DNA of 44,734 bases, from contig JAAAOQ010000151.1 of NCBI GenBank assembly GCA_009908845.1, forward strand, positions 1 to 44,734. Direction: 5' to 3'. The translations under genes and the position numbers were made by a program. The notes beneath the pieces were generated by a model. It was not told the DNA's origin. It saw only the letters and a program-made list of their open reading frames with translations, and searched no databases. Of this stretch, positions 12,429 through 21,329 are shown piece after piece (positions within the stretch are counted from its first letter, which is position 1; each line of letters begins with the position of its first letter). The DNA is from Gammaproteobacteria bacterium (GTDB taxonomy: Bacteria > Pseudomonadota > Gammaproteobacteria > Chromatiales > Chromatiaceae).

Positions 12429-13067
12429 TCAGGTGGACGGCTTGTCACGGGCATCGAGCACCTTGTCGATCAGCCCATACTCGACCGCATCCTCACCGCC
12501 CATGAAACGGTCGCGCTCGGTGTCATCGGCGATCCGCTCGATCGGCTGGCCGGTATGATGGGCAAGGATTCGGTTGAGCTGATCTCGGGCGTGCAGGATC
12601 TCGCGGGCGTGGATATCAATATCGCTTGCCTGGCCTTGGAAGCCACCGAGCGGCTGGTGGATCATGATGCGCGAGTGCGGCAGGCAGGAGCGTTTGCCTG
12701 CCGCGCCGCCAGCGAGGAGCAGCGCGCCCATGCTGGCCGCCTGGCCCACGCACATCGTGCTCACCTCGGGGCGGATGAAGCGCATGGTGTCATAGATCGC
12801 CAGCCCGGCGGTCACGGACCCGCCCGGTGAGTTGATATAGAGATGGATGTCCTTGTCCGGATTCTCGGATTCGAGGAACAACAGCTGCGCAACCACGAGG
12901 TTGGCCACATGGTCATCCACCGGACCGACCAGGAAGACGACTCGCTCCTTGAGCAGCCGCGAAAAGATGTCGAACGAGCGCTCGCCGCGTGCGGTTTGCT
13001 CGACGACGACCGGAACCAGACCGAGCGCCTGCGGATCGACGCGCGTGCCAGTGTTTTCGATGTTCAT
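12429..13067 (-). CDS. clpP: ATP-dependent Clp protease proteolytic subunit ClpP
   Basis: ClpP forms the tetradecameric serine-protease chamber that degrades proteins delivered by ClpX or ClpA. The 212-residue protein matches E. coli ClpP in length. The catalytic Ser112 is in [11 protein letters not shown], His137 in HSRIMIHQP, and the Asp is in the [10 protein letters not shown] segment. The oxyanion-forming SPGGSVTAG loop is intact. The hydrophobic sites that bind the ClpX IGF loop lie in the conserved core. It is 51 bases downstream of tig, so the two genes are probably one transcript. The N-terminal 15-20 residues should be a removable propeptide. Confidence 0.98.
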   Translation of the reverse strand: MNIENTGTRVDPQALGLVPVVVEQTARGERSFDIFSRLLKERVVFLVGPVDDHVANLVVAQLLFLESENPDKDIHLYINSPGGSVTAGLAIYDTMRFIRPEVSTMCVGQAASMGALLLAGGAAGKRSCLPHSRIMIHQPLGGFQGQASDIDIHAREILHARDQLNRILAHHTGQPIERIADDTERDRFMGGEDAVEYGLIDKVLDARDKPST

Positions 13068-13118
13068 AGTGATCAGGTCTTCGCCTCAGTCTCGGGAAAT
13101 GACGCGTTCGCGCCGAAG

Positions 13119-14411
13119 CTAATCTTGCGACGTCAGCTCGCTGAAGCTCGTCGGCTCCTCGACTACCTGGAGCTGTTCGAGCAGATGCTCAACCACCAGG
13201 TCCTCCAGCACCATCGACTCAACCCCGGCCAGCCGTTGTCGATCGGCCTGATAGTAGTCGATCACCGTCTGCGGATCATCGTAGCTGGCTGCCATCTCTT
13301 CGAGCGCGGCACGCACCCGCTCGGAATCCGCCTCGAGCTCGTGCTGCTTGACGACCTCGGCGATGATCAGCCCGAGCGCGACCCGGCGACGGGCGTTGTC
13401 GACGAACAGCTCATCCGGAAGGCTGATCTTCGCCCCGCCGAGGTTGAGGTTTTGGTTCGCCTGCTGGCGCAGGGACTCGATCTCTTCGGCGATCAGCGCA
13501 CTCGGAACGGTCAACGGATTGGCCTCGAGCAGCGCCTCCATGACCTGATCCTTGACCCTCGTCCTGACCCGTTGCTTCAGCTCCCGCTCCAGATTGCTGC
13601 GCACATCGGCGCGGAAGCGCTCGAGGTCGCCATCCTCGACACCGAACTCCTTGACGAACTCGGCATCGACATCGGGCAGCACAGGGGCCTCAACGTCCTT
13701 CACCTTGACCGCGAAGACCGCCGGTTTCCCGGCCAAAGCCGACTGCTGATAGTCCTCGGGAAACTCGACCTCGACCGAGCGTTCGTCGCCTGCAACGGCG
13801 CCGATCAGCTGCTCCTCGAAGCCCGGAATGAAACGCCCGGCGCCGATCTCGACCCGGATGTCCTCGCCGCTACCCCCTTCGAAAGGCTCGTCATCGACGC
13901 GACCCGCGAAGTCCATCAGCACCCGGTCATCCTCAGCCGCCGCACGCTCCACCGAGTCCCAGCGCTTGCGCTGCTGCCGGACCCGCTCGATGGTCTCGTC
14001 GACATCGGCCTCGGTGACCTCGACCACGGGCCGGGTGACGGTGCGGCCGTCGAGCGACTGCAGCTCGAGATCAGGAAACACCTCGAACTCGGCGACATAG
14101 CTGTAGCGCCCGGCAGCCTGATCCAGATCCGGCTCGATCTCCGGGCGGCCGGCAGGGCGCAGCTCGGACTCGGCGATCGCCTGCGGCCAGCTCGCCTCGA
14201 CCCGCTCACCGAACACCTCCATCCGCACCGAGTCGCCGTAGCGCTGGCGCAACATGCGCAGCGGAACCTTTCCCGGCCTGAAACCGGGCAGACGCGCCGA
14301 GCGCGCGTAGTTCTGCAGTCGCTTCTCGATCTCCTGCTCAATCTCCTCAGCAGGGAGATCGACCCTCAGCCGTCGCGTGAGACCGTCCCCGGTCTCGACC
14401 GATACTTGCAT
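13119..14411 (-). CDS. tig: Trigger factor, ribosome-associated chaperone
   Basis: Trigger factor binds the ribosomal exit tunnel at L23 and shields nascent chains. The 430-residue protein has the N-terminal ribosome-binding domain with the signature GFRPGKVPLRML (about residues 44-55). The FKBP-like isomerase domain follows (about 158-245, with VLMDFAGRVD and GRFIPGFEEQL). The long helical C-terminal chaperone domain makes up the rest. The length matches E. coli (432). The ATG at 14411 has a near-perfect GGAGG ribosome-binding site. It heads the tig-clpP unit. No oddities were seen. Confidence 0.98.
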   Translation of the reverse strand: MQVSVETGDGLTRRLRVDLPAEEIEQEIEKRLQNYARSARLPGFRPGKVPLRMLRQRYGDSVRMEVFGERVEASWPQAIAESELRPAGRPEIEPDLDQAAGRYSYVAEFEVFPDLELQSLDGRTVTRPVVEVTEADVDETIERVRQQRKRWDSVERAAAEDDRVLMDFAGRVDDEPFEGGSGEDIRVEIGAGRFIPGFEEQLIGAVAGDERSVEVEFPEDYQQSALAGKPAVFAVKVKDVEAPVLPDVDAEFVKEFGVEDGDLERFRADVRSNLERELKQRVRTRVKDQVMEALLEANPLTVPSALIAEEIESLRQQANQNLNLGGAKISLPDELFVDNARRRVALGLIIAEVVKQHELEADSERVRAALEEMAASYDDPQTVIDYYQADRQRLAGVESMVLEDLVVEHLLEQLQVVEEPTSFSELTSQD

Positions 14412-14515
14412 TGCTGTCCTCCAGGCATGGCGCTAGCAGCACCAGGGAAAACGGACGAAACTACCATCAAAGAGCAGGCGAGACCAAACAACACCGCCGC
14501 CGACAACCCGAATAG

Positions 14516-14553
14516 ACGGGTCGACGCGTCACAAGAACGGGTCGACGCGTCAC
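14516..14553. repeat. 17-bp tandem direct repeat upstream of tig
   Basis: ACGGGTCGACGCGTCAC occurs exactly twice, at 14516-14532 and 14537-14553, with a 4-base spacer. The second copy covers the stop codon of the neighbouring Sel1-like gene. Each unit contains GTCGAC and ACGCGT palindromes. It could be a duplicated operator or a replication slip. Confidence 0.8.
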
Positions 14554-14894
14554 TGGGTTGACGAGTTGACGGGAGGACCGACGGGGGCGCCGACCACCTG
14601 GAGCACCGGCTTCTCGCGCAAACGCTTAGCGGCCTCGTACTCGTCGTCGCTCATTTGGCTGCCGACGATATTGCGCAACAGCTCGGCATCCTGATCGCCC
14701 TCCTTGACCGCAAGCGAAAGCCAATAGTGGGCCTGCGCCGGGTCCACCGGCACGCCACGGCCTTCGGCGTAGATGAGCCCCAGTGCATAGAACGCATCCA
14801 CCTCGCCGCGCGCCGCCGCCTCCCGCACCTTGAGCACCGTCGCCGGATCATTGCGAAGAAGCACGAGGTCCTTCAGATAACTGTTGTCACTCAT
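14550..14894 (-). CDS. Small Sel1-repeat-like protein
   Basis: A protein of about 114 residues with one recognisable Sel1/TPR-like unit: DAFYALGLIYAEGRGVP, then DPAQAHYWLSLAVKEGD (about residues 32-68). Sel1 repeats are helical pairs that mediate protein contacts. There is no signal peptide or membrane helix, so it is probably cytoplasmic. ATG at 14894 gives MSDNSYLKDL and has a GCGGGG ribosome-binding site; a longer frame starts at 14954, but its extra 20 residues look non-coding. It lies upstream of tig in the same direction. The function is unknown. Confidence 0.75.
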   Translation of the reverse strand: MSDNSYLKDLVLLRNDPATVLKVREAAARGEVDAFYALGLIYAEGRGVPVDPAQAHYWLSLAVKEGDQDAELLRNIVGSQMSDDEYEAAKRLREKPVLQVVGAPVGPPVNSSTQ

Positions 14895-15325
14895 CAACGA
14901 ACCCCGCTCAACTGGGTTGGAGATCGTGGCGGCGCGCGATCTCGAGTGGGCCATCCCGGCTCAAAGTGAACGGATTGCAGCAGCTGTTCGGCAAAACAGA
15001 GTACCTGCCCGCAGATTCCAAACAGGTTCCGCGCGGATTCCGCGACCCGGTCGCGGCAGCTTCCGGGAGCAGGTGATGGACGCATCCTGAAGGTGCCGCC
15101 AGCTTCGGGCCGCCACCCTCCCATTCACGCTCATGGCCCGATCACTGTGCAACCATGGCGTTTTCCGAACAATCTGCGGGGAGCCGGCGCGTGCGCTGGC
15201 ACCCCATCCGGTGACCCATAAAGAAAAAGGCGGGGAGAACCCGCCTCGACGACCAGGCCGTCAGCCCCACCACCGGTGGCGCGCCGACATGATCTGCCGC
15301 GGCTCGCCGGGGTGAGCCCGTGGAT
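14895..15325. other. Intergenic region with one terminator
   Basis: Apart from the terminator at 15222-15245 nothing coding could be supported. The short frames here have poor ribosome-binding sites and no recognisable sequence. Confidence 0.5.
15222..15245 (-). terminator. Rho-independent terminator of the 66-residue protein gene
   Basis: On the minus strand GGCGGG (15245-15240) pairs with CCCGCC (15234-15229) around a short loop, followed by TTTTTCTTT. It lies about 80 bases past the stop at 15326. Confidence 0.8.
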
Positions 15326-15526
15326 TCAACCCTTGACCCATTTGGAGAAGTTATCGGTCGTCTTCTCCTCGCCGTCACTGTAGCCGGCCTCATAGGCCTC
15401 GGTGATCCGCTGTTCCTCGCGCTTGGGATTCTGAAGGAAGCCGCATTGCCAGCCCTGGATGTATTCGTCGTCGACACCGAGCTGTTCCATCTTCGTGACA
15501 GCGTCATAGTAGAACTGGTTCATCAT
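15326..15526 (-). CDS. Small conserved-looking hypothetical protein (66 residues)
   Basis: An acidic, soluble 66-residue protein that I do not recognise with a function. It begins MMNQFYYDAVTKMEQLGVDD and contains two aromatic Gly motifs, YIQGWQCGFLQNPKREEQR and AYEAGYSDGEE, suggesting two short helical repeats of the form (Y/W)xxG(W/Y). It has one Cys. It is a monocistronic unit with its own terminator, which supports a real gene. The start could also be the second Met. No neighbour suggests a role. Confidence 0.75.
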   Translation of the reverse strand: MMNQFYYDAVTKMEQLGVDDEYIQGWQCGFLQNPKREEQRITEAYEAGYSDGEEKTTDNFSKWVKG

Positions 15527-15906
15527 CCACTCTCCGGTTAGCTAGTGATTCGGTTGCAAATTATCGGGATGCGGAAGCCTCGTCGGGCGACCGCGAGATC
15601 GAAGCCCGTGCCGGGAGCGCAGCGGACCGGTTGCCGATGCGCCTCGCACGCAGGGGATCGCCACAGCGCGCATTCACCCGAATCTGGCTTAACGGATAAG
15701 AATACCGCTTCCTTCTAATACGCGCCAGCGCCGGCCGCTCGAGCGCGCGCGGAGGAGCTTGGGATTCGCGTCGACGAAACCCAACCTAGAGTAGGTGAAG
15801 GCCGGCGATGAACAGCAATCGCGCAGGCCGGCCGATGCCTGGCGCCGGACTCATCGCGATCCGGCCCATTCAACCCGGACGATTCCGTAGAGGAGAGCCG
15901 CCAATC
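15527..15906. other. Divergent intergenic region
   Basis: This stretch separates the 66-residue protein gene from the MoxR gene and should hold both promoters. No strong promoter, repeat or RNA gene could be identified. Confidence 0.4.
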
Positions 15907-16950
15907 ATGCGACCCGCCCAACTGCTATCTGTCCTCGAGCGCGAGCTCAGTAGTGCCGCCGATGGACATCACACACCGGTGATGCTCTGGGGGCCACCCG
16001 GTGTGGGCAAGTCGCAGATGATCGCCCAGATCGCCGAACGTCATCAGGTCCCGGCGATCGACATCCGCCTGTCGCAGATGGAGCCGAGCGATCTGCGCGG
16101 CATCCCGTTCCGGGTCGACCAGCATGTCGAGTGGGCAACGCCGGCCATCCTGCCGAACGCCGAGCGCCACGGCCCGGCCGGCATCCTGTTCCTCGACGAG
16201 ATCACCTCGGCGCCGCCGGCGGTCTCAGCGGCCGCCTACCAGCTGATCCTCGACCGCCGGCTCGGTGAGTACCAGGTTCCCGAACACTGGGCGATCTTCG
16301 CCGCCGGCAACCGCCAGGGCGACCGCGGCGTCACCTACAGTATGCCGGCGCCGCTGGCGAACCGCTTCTCGCACTTCGAGGTCGAGACCCACCTCGACGA
16401 CTGGGTCGCCTGGGCCTACAGCAACCGGATCGACGAGCGCGTGATCGCGTTCCTGCGCTTCCGACCCGAGCTGCTCTTCGACTTCGACCCGGCCCACAAC
16501 CCGGTTGCCTTCCCGTCGCCGCGCTCCTGGGAGTTCGCGCATCGTGCACTCAAAAAGTTCCAAGACCAGCCGCAGCTGCTGCAGGGCACGCTGCAGGCCT
16601 GTGTCGGCCCGGCCGCTGGCATCGAGCTGACCGCCTTCGTCAACAGCATCGACCAGATGCCGGACCTCGACGCGATCTGCCGCGGCGAGTCGGTGCCGGT
16701 GCCGAGCGAGATCGATCTCCAGTATGCAGTCGCGGCGGCGCTGGTCGGCAAGGCGATCCGCGCGCGCGAGAGCGGCGAACAGCAGGAGGTCATCGGCAAC
16801 ATCCTGCATTACGCCGGCCGCTTCCCGCAGCGCGAGATGGGCGTGATGCTGGTCTCGGACCTGCACCGCGCGATCGGCAGCGATCTGTTCGAGGTCCCGG
16901 CCTTCGCAGATTGGGCCAACGCGATCGCCGACGTGATGCTCTACGAATGA
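15907..16950 (+). CDS. MoxR-type AAA+ ATPase
   Basis: A AAA+ ATPase of the MoxR group; such proteins act as chaperones that remodel or activate a partner together with a VWA-domain protein. The 347-residue protein has Walker A GPPGVGKS (about residues 29-36), Walker B ILFLDEIT, a sensor-1 region (IFAAGNRQGD) and an arginine-finger context (PLANRFSHFEV). The start MRPAQLLSVLEREL at 15907 follows GGAGAG; an upstream in-frame ATG at 15808 adds 33 unconserved residues. The VWA gene starts 21 bases downstream, so they form a pair. The client is unknown. Confidence 0.88.
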   Translation: MRPAQLLSVLERELSSAADGHHTPVMLWGPPGVGKSQMIAQIAERHQVPAIDIRLSQMEPSDLRGIPFRVDQHVEWATPAILPNAERHGPAGILFLDEITSAPPAVSAAAYQLILDRRLGEYQVPEHWAIFAAGNRQGDRGVTYSMPAPLANRFSHFEVETHLDDWVAWAYSNRIDERVIAFLRFRPELLFDFDPAHNPVAFPSPRSWEFAHRALKKFQDQPQLLQGTLQACVGPAAGIELTAFVNSIDQMPDLDAICRGESVPVPSEIDLQYAVAAALVGKAIRARESGEQQEVIGNILHYAGRFPQREMGVMLVSDLHRAIGSDLFEVPAFADWANAIADVMLYE

Positions 16951-16971
16951 CCGCCGCGACGATAGAGACCT

Positions 16972-18357
16972 ATGGCTGCTGACTTCATCGGAGACCTCCA
17001 GGACCATGCGCAGGGTGAATGCCCGAGCGAGACCGCCGCGCCGCCGCTGGATGCGCAGGACCTGGCCGCGATCGAGACCAAGCTGTCATCGGCGCGCACC
17101 CGGCTGATCCTGGACAAACCCTTCCTCGGCGCGCTGGTGCTGCGCCTGCCGATGCGCCCGGCGAGCAACGACTGGTGCCCGACCACGGCCACCGACGCGC
17201 GGGCGTTCTACTATAACCCGAGCTATATCGAGGCCCTGTCGCTCGACGAGACCCAGTTCATGCTCGCGCATGAGGCCCTACACTGCGCGCTCTCGCACTT
17301 CGCACGCCGCCAGCACCGGGTCAAGCACCGCTGGGATCTGGCCTGCGACTACGCGATCAACCCGCTCCTGATCGACGATGGCCTGAAGCCGCCGCCGAAC
17401 GCGCTGGTGATGCCGATGTACAAGGGCATGACCGCCGAGGAGATCTACCCGCTGCTCGACGACAACGATCAGTCCGAGACCCTCGACACCCATGCCTACG
17501 ACCGCGACAGCGAGGGCCAAGGCCAGCAGTCTGGCATGGATGAACGCGACGTTCAGGATCAGCAGCAGCGCAGCAGCCAAGCGGAGGAGAGCGAGCAAGG
17601 CCAGGGGGGTGCCCAGGGCGCGACCCGGCGTGATAGCGAGCCCCAGGGCCCGGCGAGCAACGAGCCCCAGCCGGAGCCAGAGGCGGATGACAGCGCCGGC
17701 GCTCGGCCGCAGCCGCTGACACCGGACGAGCAAGAGACGCTGCAGGTGCAGTGGCAGCAGCGCATGGCCGGCGCCGCCCAGCAGGCAATGCAGGCCGGCC
17801 GGCTCGGCGGTGAGCTCAAGCGCATGATCGACCACCTGCTGCAGCCCCAGCTGCCGTGGCGCATGCTGCTGGCGCGCTACATGAACGCATTGTCGCGCCA
17901 CGACTACAGCTGGTCGCGGCCCTCCCGGCGCGAGGGCGCCCACATCCTGCCCAGCCTGCGCAGCCAGCGTATCGACCTGGTCGTCGCGCTCGACACCTCA
18001 GGCTCGATCAAGGACAGCGAGGTGCAGGAGTTCATCGACGAAATCGATGCCCTCAAGGCGCAGGTGCAGGCCCAGGTGACGCTCCTGCCCTGTGATGCGG
18101 CGCTCTGCCCTGGAGCCCCGTTCCGCTTCGAGCCTTGGGAACAATTCCAACGCCCCCGCGATCTCAAAGGGGGTGGTGGCACTAGTTTCAAACCCGTGTT
18201 CCAATGGGTCGAGCAGCAAGGGATCAGCCCCGATCTGCTGGTCTACTTCACCGACGCCAATGGCGCGTTTCCCGAGCACGAACCGCCCTACCCGGTCATC
18301 TGGCTGGTCAAGGGCCGCGCCGAGGTGCCCTGGGGACAACGCGTTCAGCTCAACTAA
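16972..18357 (+). CDS. VWA-like protein with putative metallopeptidase domain (DUF2201 type)
   Basis: This is the partner of the MoxR ATPase. The N-terminal half has a zinc-protease-like HEALH motif (His100-Glu101 to His104) inside AHEALHCALSHF. A low-complexity, Gln/Glu/Asp-rich linker covers about residues 165-250. The C-terminal half is a VWA-like domain with an intact metal-ion-adhesion motif DTSGS (341-345). There is no signal peptide, so the pair should be cytoplasmic. The known family pattern is a metallopeptidase domain fused to a VWA-like domain next to MoxR. Whether the HExxH site is catalytic is not established. Distinct from CbbO, which is larger and lacks this N-terminal domain. 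Confidence 0.85.
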   Translation: MAADFIGDLQDHAQGECPSETAAPPLDAQDLAAIETKLSSARTRLILDKPFLGALVLRLPMRPASNDWCPTTATDARAFYYNPSYIEALSLDETQFMLAHEALHCALSHFARRQHRVKHRWDLACDYAINPLLIDDGLKPPPNALVMPMYKGMTAEEIYPLLDDNDQSETLDTHAYDRDSEGQGQQSGMDERDVQDQQQRSSQAEESEQGQGGAQGATRRDSEPQGPASNEPQPEPEADDSAGARPQPLTPDEQETLQVQWQQRMAGAAQQAMQAGRLGGELKRMIDHLLQPQLPWRMLLARYMNALSRHDYSWSRPSRREGAHILPSLRSQRIDLVVALDTSGSIKDSEVQEFIDEIDALKAQVQAQVTLLPCDAALCPGAPFRFEPWEQFQRPRDLKGGGGTSFKPVFQWVEQQGISPDLLVYFTDANGAFPEHEPPYPVIWLVKGRAEVPWGQRVQLN

Positions 18358-18410
18358 GCTCTTAAGCCGGCCCCGACCCCAGGGCCCAGAACGAGGCCCA
18401 ATTCGCCCGC

Positions 18411-19886
18411 ATGGCGGCAGTCAACCCCATCGCACGACTCCTGATCCGCGCCGGTTGGCTGGCGTTGGCCATCACGCTCTCGGTGCTGCCTGCACCAGCG
18501 GCCACGGACCCGTTCGATCTACCCGACTTCGGCAGCTCGGCCGATACGGTGATGACCCGCGCCGAAGAACGCGATCTGGGACAGGAGTTCATGAAGTGGG
18601 TACGCAAGGCGCTTCCGGTCTCCAATGACCCGATTCTGACCGACTATCTCCAGACGCTCGGACAACAGCTCGTTGCGGCCAGCGGCAATCCCGGCCACTA
18701 CGAGTTCTTCCTGATCGACGAGCCGACAGTCAACGCCTTTGCGGGACCGGACGGGCACATCGGCATCTTCGCCGGTCTGATCCTCGCCGCCCAAACCGAG
18801 GGCGAGCTGGCCGCGGTGATCGCCCACGAGCTCGCCCACGTCAGTCAAGACCACCTGATGCGCAGCTTCGAGGCGCAAAGACAGATGGCACTGCCGGCAA
18901 CAGCACTGTTACTCGCCGCCGCGGTGTTGGGGGCGACCGTCGACTCCAACCTGGGCGCGGCCGGACTGATGGGCGTCCAGGGCGCCGCCGCTCAAAAACA
19001 GATCAACTTCACCCGCGCCAACGAGGAAGAGGCCGACCGGATCGGCATCGACACCCTCTCCCGTGCCGGCCATAACCCCTACGCGATGCCAGGATTTTTT
19101 CAACGTCTGGCCAGAACCAACCGTGTGTCCAAGAGCGAGGCCCCCGAGTTTCTGCGCACGCACCCGGTGACGAGCAACCGTATCGCCGATGCACTGAATC
19201 GGGCCCGTCAGCATGGGCAACGCCAGCGGCCCGATAGCCTCCGCTTCCATCTAGCCCGCGCCAACCTGCGTCAGCAACGAGAGTCGAACCCGACTCGGGC
19301 GGTCGAGCACTTCGAGAAGACTCTCGAGCAAGGGCGCTACCGCGATGAGACCGCCCAGCGCTATGGCTACGCGCTCGCGCTGATGCGCGCCGGCCGCCTC
19401 GACGCTGCGCGGCAACAGCTCGCACCCCTGCTCGACGCGCATCCGACTCAGACCGAATTCCTGGTGCTGCAGGCCGAGATCGACCGCCGCGCCGGCCAGC
19501 CCGAGCGTGCCGTGCGCAACCTCAAGGGAGCGGTCGGGCTCGCTCCCGGCAACTGGCCTCTCAATCAGGCCTACGCGCAGGCATTGATGTCCGCGTCGCG
19601 TCCAGCCGAGGCCTTGAGCGCGCTCGAACGCTTCGCCGCCATCCGACCCGGCATCGCTTCGATCTACGAGTTGATGGCAGATGCCGCCGGGACGTCCGGT
19701 CAGCGCGCACTGAACTATCGCTATCGTGCCGAATATCTCTATCAGATCGGGGAGCTCGAGCCGGCCATCCGTCAGCTGCAGCTCGCGCTGCGTCTCGACG
19801 AGATCGATTTCCATCTGGCCTCGAAGATCCAGGTCCGGCTGAGCGAGCTACAGGCATTGGAACAGGCCCGCGAAGCGCGTGATTGA
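18411..19886 (+). CDS. Periplasmic M48 metalloprotease with TPR repeats (BepA/YfgC-like)
   Basis: BepA-type proteins assist or degrade outer-membrane proteins such as LptD at the BAM complex. The 491-residue protein starts with a hydrophobic signal sequence ending near ALA/PAPA-A (about residue 31). An M48 zinc-protease domain follows, with HELAH at 139-143 and the third-ligand motif NEEEAD at about 204-209. After about residue 250 the sequence consists of TPR-like helical pairs to the end. Layout and length match E. coli BepA (487). The start is 53 bases after the VWA gene with no clear terminator between them, so read-through is possible. A gene symbol is withheld because paralogues exist. 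Confidence 0.9.
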   Translation: MAAVNPIARLLIRAGWLALAITLSVLPAPAATDPFDLPDFGSSADTVMTRAEERDLGQEFMKWVRKALPVSNDPILTDYLQTLGQQLVAASGNPGHYEFFLIDEPTVNAFAGPDGHIGIFAGLILAAQTEGELAAVIAHELAHVSQDHLMRSFEAQRQMALPATALLLAAAVLGATVDSNLGAAGLMGVQGAAAQKQINFTRANEEEADRIGIDTLSRAGHNPYAMPGFFQRLARTNRVSKSEAPEFLRTHPVTSNRIADALNRARQHGQRQRPDSLRFHLARANLRQQRESNPTRAVEHFEKTLEQGRYRDETAQRYGYALALMRAGRLDAARQQLAPLLDAHPTQTEFLVLQAEIDRRAGQPERAVRNLKGAVGLAPGNWPLNQAYAQALMSASRPAEALSALERFAAIRPGIASIYELMADAAGTSGQRALNYRYRAEYLYQIGELEPAIRQLQLALRLDEIDFHLASKIQVRLSELQALEQAREARD

Positions 19887-20390
19887 ACGCGTCGGACCCA
19901 ACTCAAGCCAGGCTGCCGACACTTCGGGTTTTCACCAGCAAGCCCAGGCATAAACGCGGTTTTCAGTACCTGAGGAATCGGCTAAGCTACATCGATCGTC
20001 GAGTTGGGTTACTGTCGCGGCGCCAGCTTCCAGGCCGTCTCGCAACGAATCGGCGGGTCCACTGCCGAAAGCAGAAGGCCGTGACACCCGAACGCCTCGA
20101 CTAGAGGGGCGGGCCCACCGACGCAGAAGAACGATCGACACCAGGAGGCTTGACGTGGCCGCAACAATCGGTCCCGACGTGCTTGGTTCTCTGCGGGCCT
20201 GGCGTACTCAACACGCCCGCTCAGTCAGTAAGGGGCCGTCTACCGGTGCCTCCCGAGACCAGCGCGCCGATCGCACCTGATTGGCTCTCCGCTCGACCCG
20301 GCTGAACGGCTCGTGCAGCCTCCTCGGGTCCGTGTGTCTCTTCGCTCTCCCCCAAAGGTTCATAGCCCTGTTCGATAGAGGAGATTGTCC
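19887..20390. other. Intergenic region upstream of soxYZ
   Basis: About 500 bases without a supported gene. A 73-codon frame at 19883-20104 has no recognisable sequence and overlaps the protease stop. The region should carry the soxYZ promoter, but no clear -35/-10 pair was seen. The only firm signal is the GAGGAG ribosome-binding site at 20378-20383. Confidence 0.5.
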
Positions 20391-20864
20391 ATGATCGACG
20401 CAAAACGTAGAACCCTGCTGAAGGGCTCCCTCGGTGTCAGCGCTGTCGGCGTTGCCGTCGGTGCCGGCCTGCTCACCCCCAGTGCGGTGCTCGCCAACTG
20501 GCCCAAGGCCGCCTTCGAGGCCAAGGACACCGAGGCCGCGTTGAATGACCTGCTCGGCAGCAATGCCACTGAAACCAGCGACGAGGTCAAGATCAAGGCA
20601 CCCGACATCGCCGAGAACGGCGCTGTTGTGCCGGTCACCGTCGAGAGTGGCGTCTCTGGCGCCAAGTCCATCTCGATCATGGCTGCTGGCAACAGCACCC
20701 CCTTGATCGCCTCGTTCGAACTCGGTGAGAACGCAGTCCCGTTTGTCTCAACCCGGATCAAGATGGCCGAGACCGCCGATGTGATCGCGGTCGTGCAGAC
20801 CGATTCCGGCCTGCTTAGCGCTGCAAAGCCGGTCAAGGTCACCATCGGCGGCTGCGGCGGCTGA
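20391..20864 (+). CDS. soxY: Sulfur-carrier protein SoxY
   Basis: SoxY is the periplasmic carrier that holds sulfur intermediates of thiosulfate oxidation covalently on a C-terminal Cys. The 157-residue protein begins with a Tat signal (MIDAKRRTLLKG, then a hydrophobic stretch to about residue 35). It ends in the family-defining swinging arm GGCGG, here TIGGCGG, with the carrier Cys third from last. ATG at 20391 is chosen because it lies 7 bases after GAGGAG; a TTG two codons upstream is less likely. soxZ follows 54 bases later. The other sox genes are not nearby. Confidence 0.97.
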   Translation: MIDAKRRTLLKGSLGVSAVGVAVGAGLLTPSAVLANWPKAAFEAKDTEAALNDLLGSNATETSDEVKIKAPDIAENGAVVPVTVESGVSGAKSISIMAAGNSTPLIASFELGENAVPFVSTRIKMAETADVIAVVQTDSGLLSAAKPVKVTIGGCGG

Positions 20865-20918
20865 TGCCGACCTGACACTGGTTGCAGCTTTCACAGACAA
20901 ACGAACCGAGGTAATACC

Positions 20919-21233
20919 ATGGCAGGCAACATCAAGATCCGCGCCAAGAACAGCAACGGCGTCACGACCGTCAAGTCGCTGATGAGCCACGAGATGGAGA
21001 CCGGTCTGCGCAAGGATAAGAAGACCGGCGAGCCGATCCCGGCTCACTTCATTCAGGAAGTCACCGCCAAGTGGAACGACCAGGTCGTGATGACCGCCCT
21101 CTGGAGCGGCGGCGTCTCGAAGAACCCCTATCTCTCGTTCAAGTTCAACGGCGGCGCCGCCGGTGACAAGATCGAGATCACCTGGGTCGACAACAAAGGC
21201 GAAAGCGAGACCGGCACCGCCGAGATCAGCTGA
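20919..21233 (+). CDS. soxZ: Sulfur-oxidation protein SoxZ
   Basis: SoxZ forms the heterodimer with SoxY; it lacks its own signal peptide and is exported with SoxY through Tat. The 104-residue protein has the typical start GNIKIRAKNSNGVTTVKSL, the central HEMETGLRKDKKTGEPIPAHF and the beta-sandwich end YLSFKFNGGAAGDKIEITWVD. The length is normal. A GAGG ribosome-binding site precedes the ATG. It is the last gene of the soxYZ unit and is followed by a strong terminator. Confidence 0.97.
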   Translation: MAGNIKIRAKNSNGVTTVKSLMSHEMETGLRKDKKTGEPIPAHFIQEVTAKWNDQVVMTALWSGGVSKNPYLSFKFNGGAAGDKIEITWVDNKGESETGTAEIS

Positions 21234-21296
21234 TCGCAAGCCCCGCGCGCGCCTGCGATGAACAGGCACGCGCGTTGGCCAGCACTACGTTGGCCC

Positions 21297-21325
21297 AGCG
21301 CTCATGAGACGAGCGCTCATGAGAC
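21297..21325. repeat. 14-bp direct repeat before the soxZ terminator
   Basis: AGCGCTCATGAGAC occurs at 21297-21310 and 21312-21325, period 15. Each copy holds the palindromes AGCGCT and CTCATGAG. It lies between the soxZ stop and the terminator hairpin. Confidence 0.75.
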
Positions 21326-21329
21326 AATC

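Noticed and set aside
12843-14561. 572-codon plus-strand frame
   Set aside because: Antisense to clpP and tig; the minus-strand genes have full motifs and ribosome-binding sites.
15907-18357. CbbQ-CbbO Rubisco activase pair
   Set aside because: The VWA partner is too short and carries an N-terminal HExxH domain of the DUF2201 type, and no cbb gene is near.
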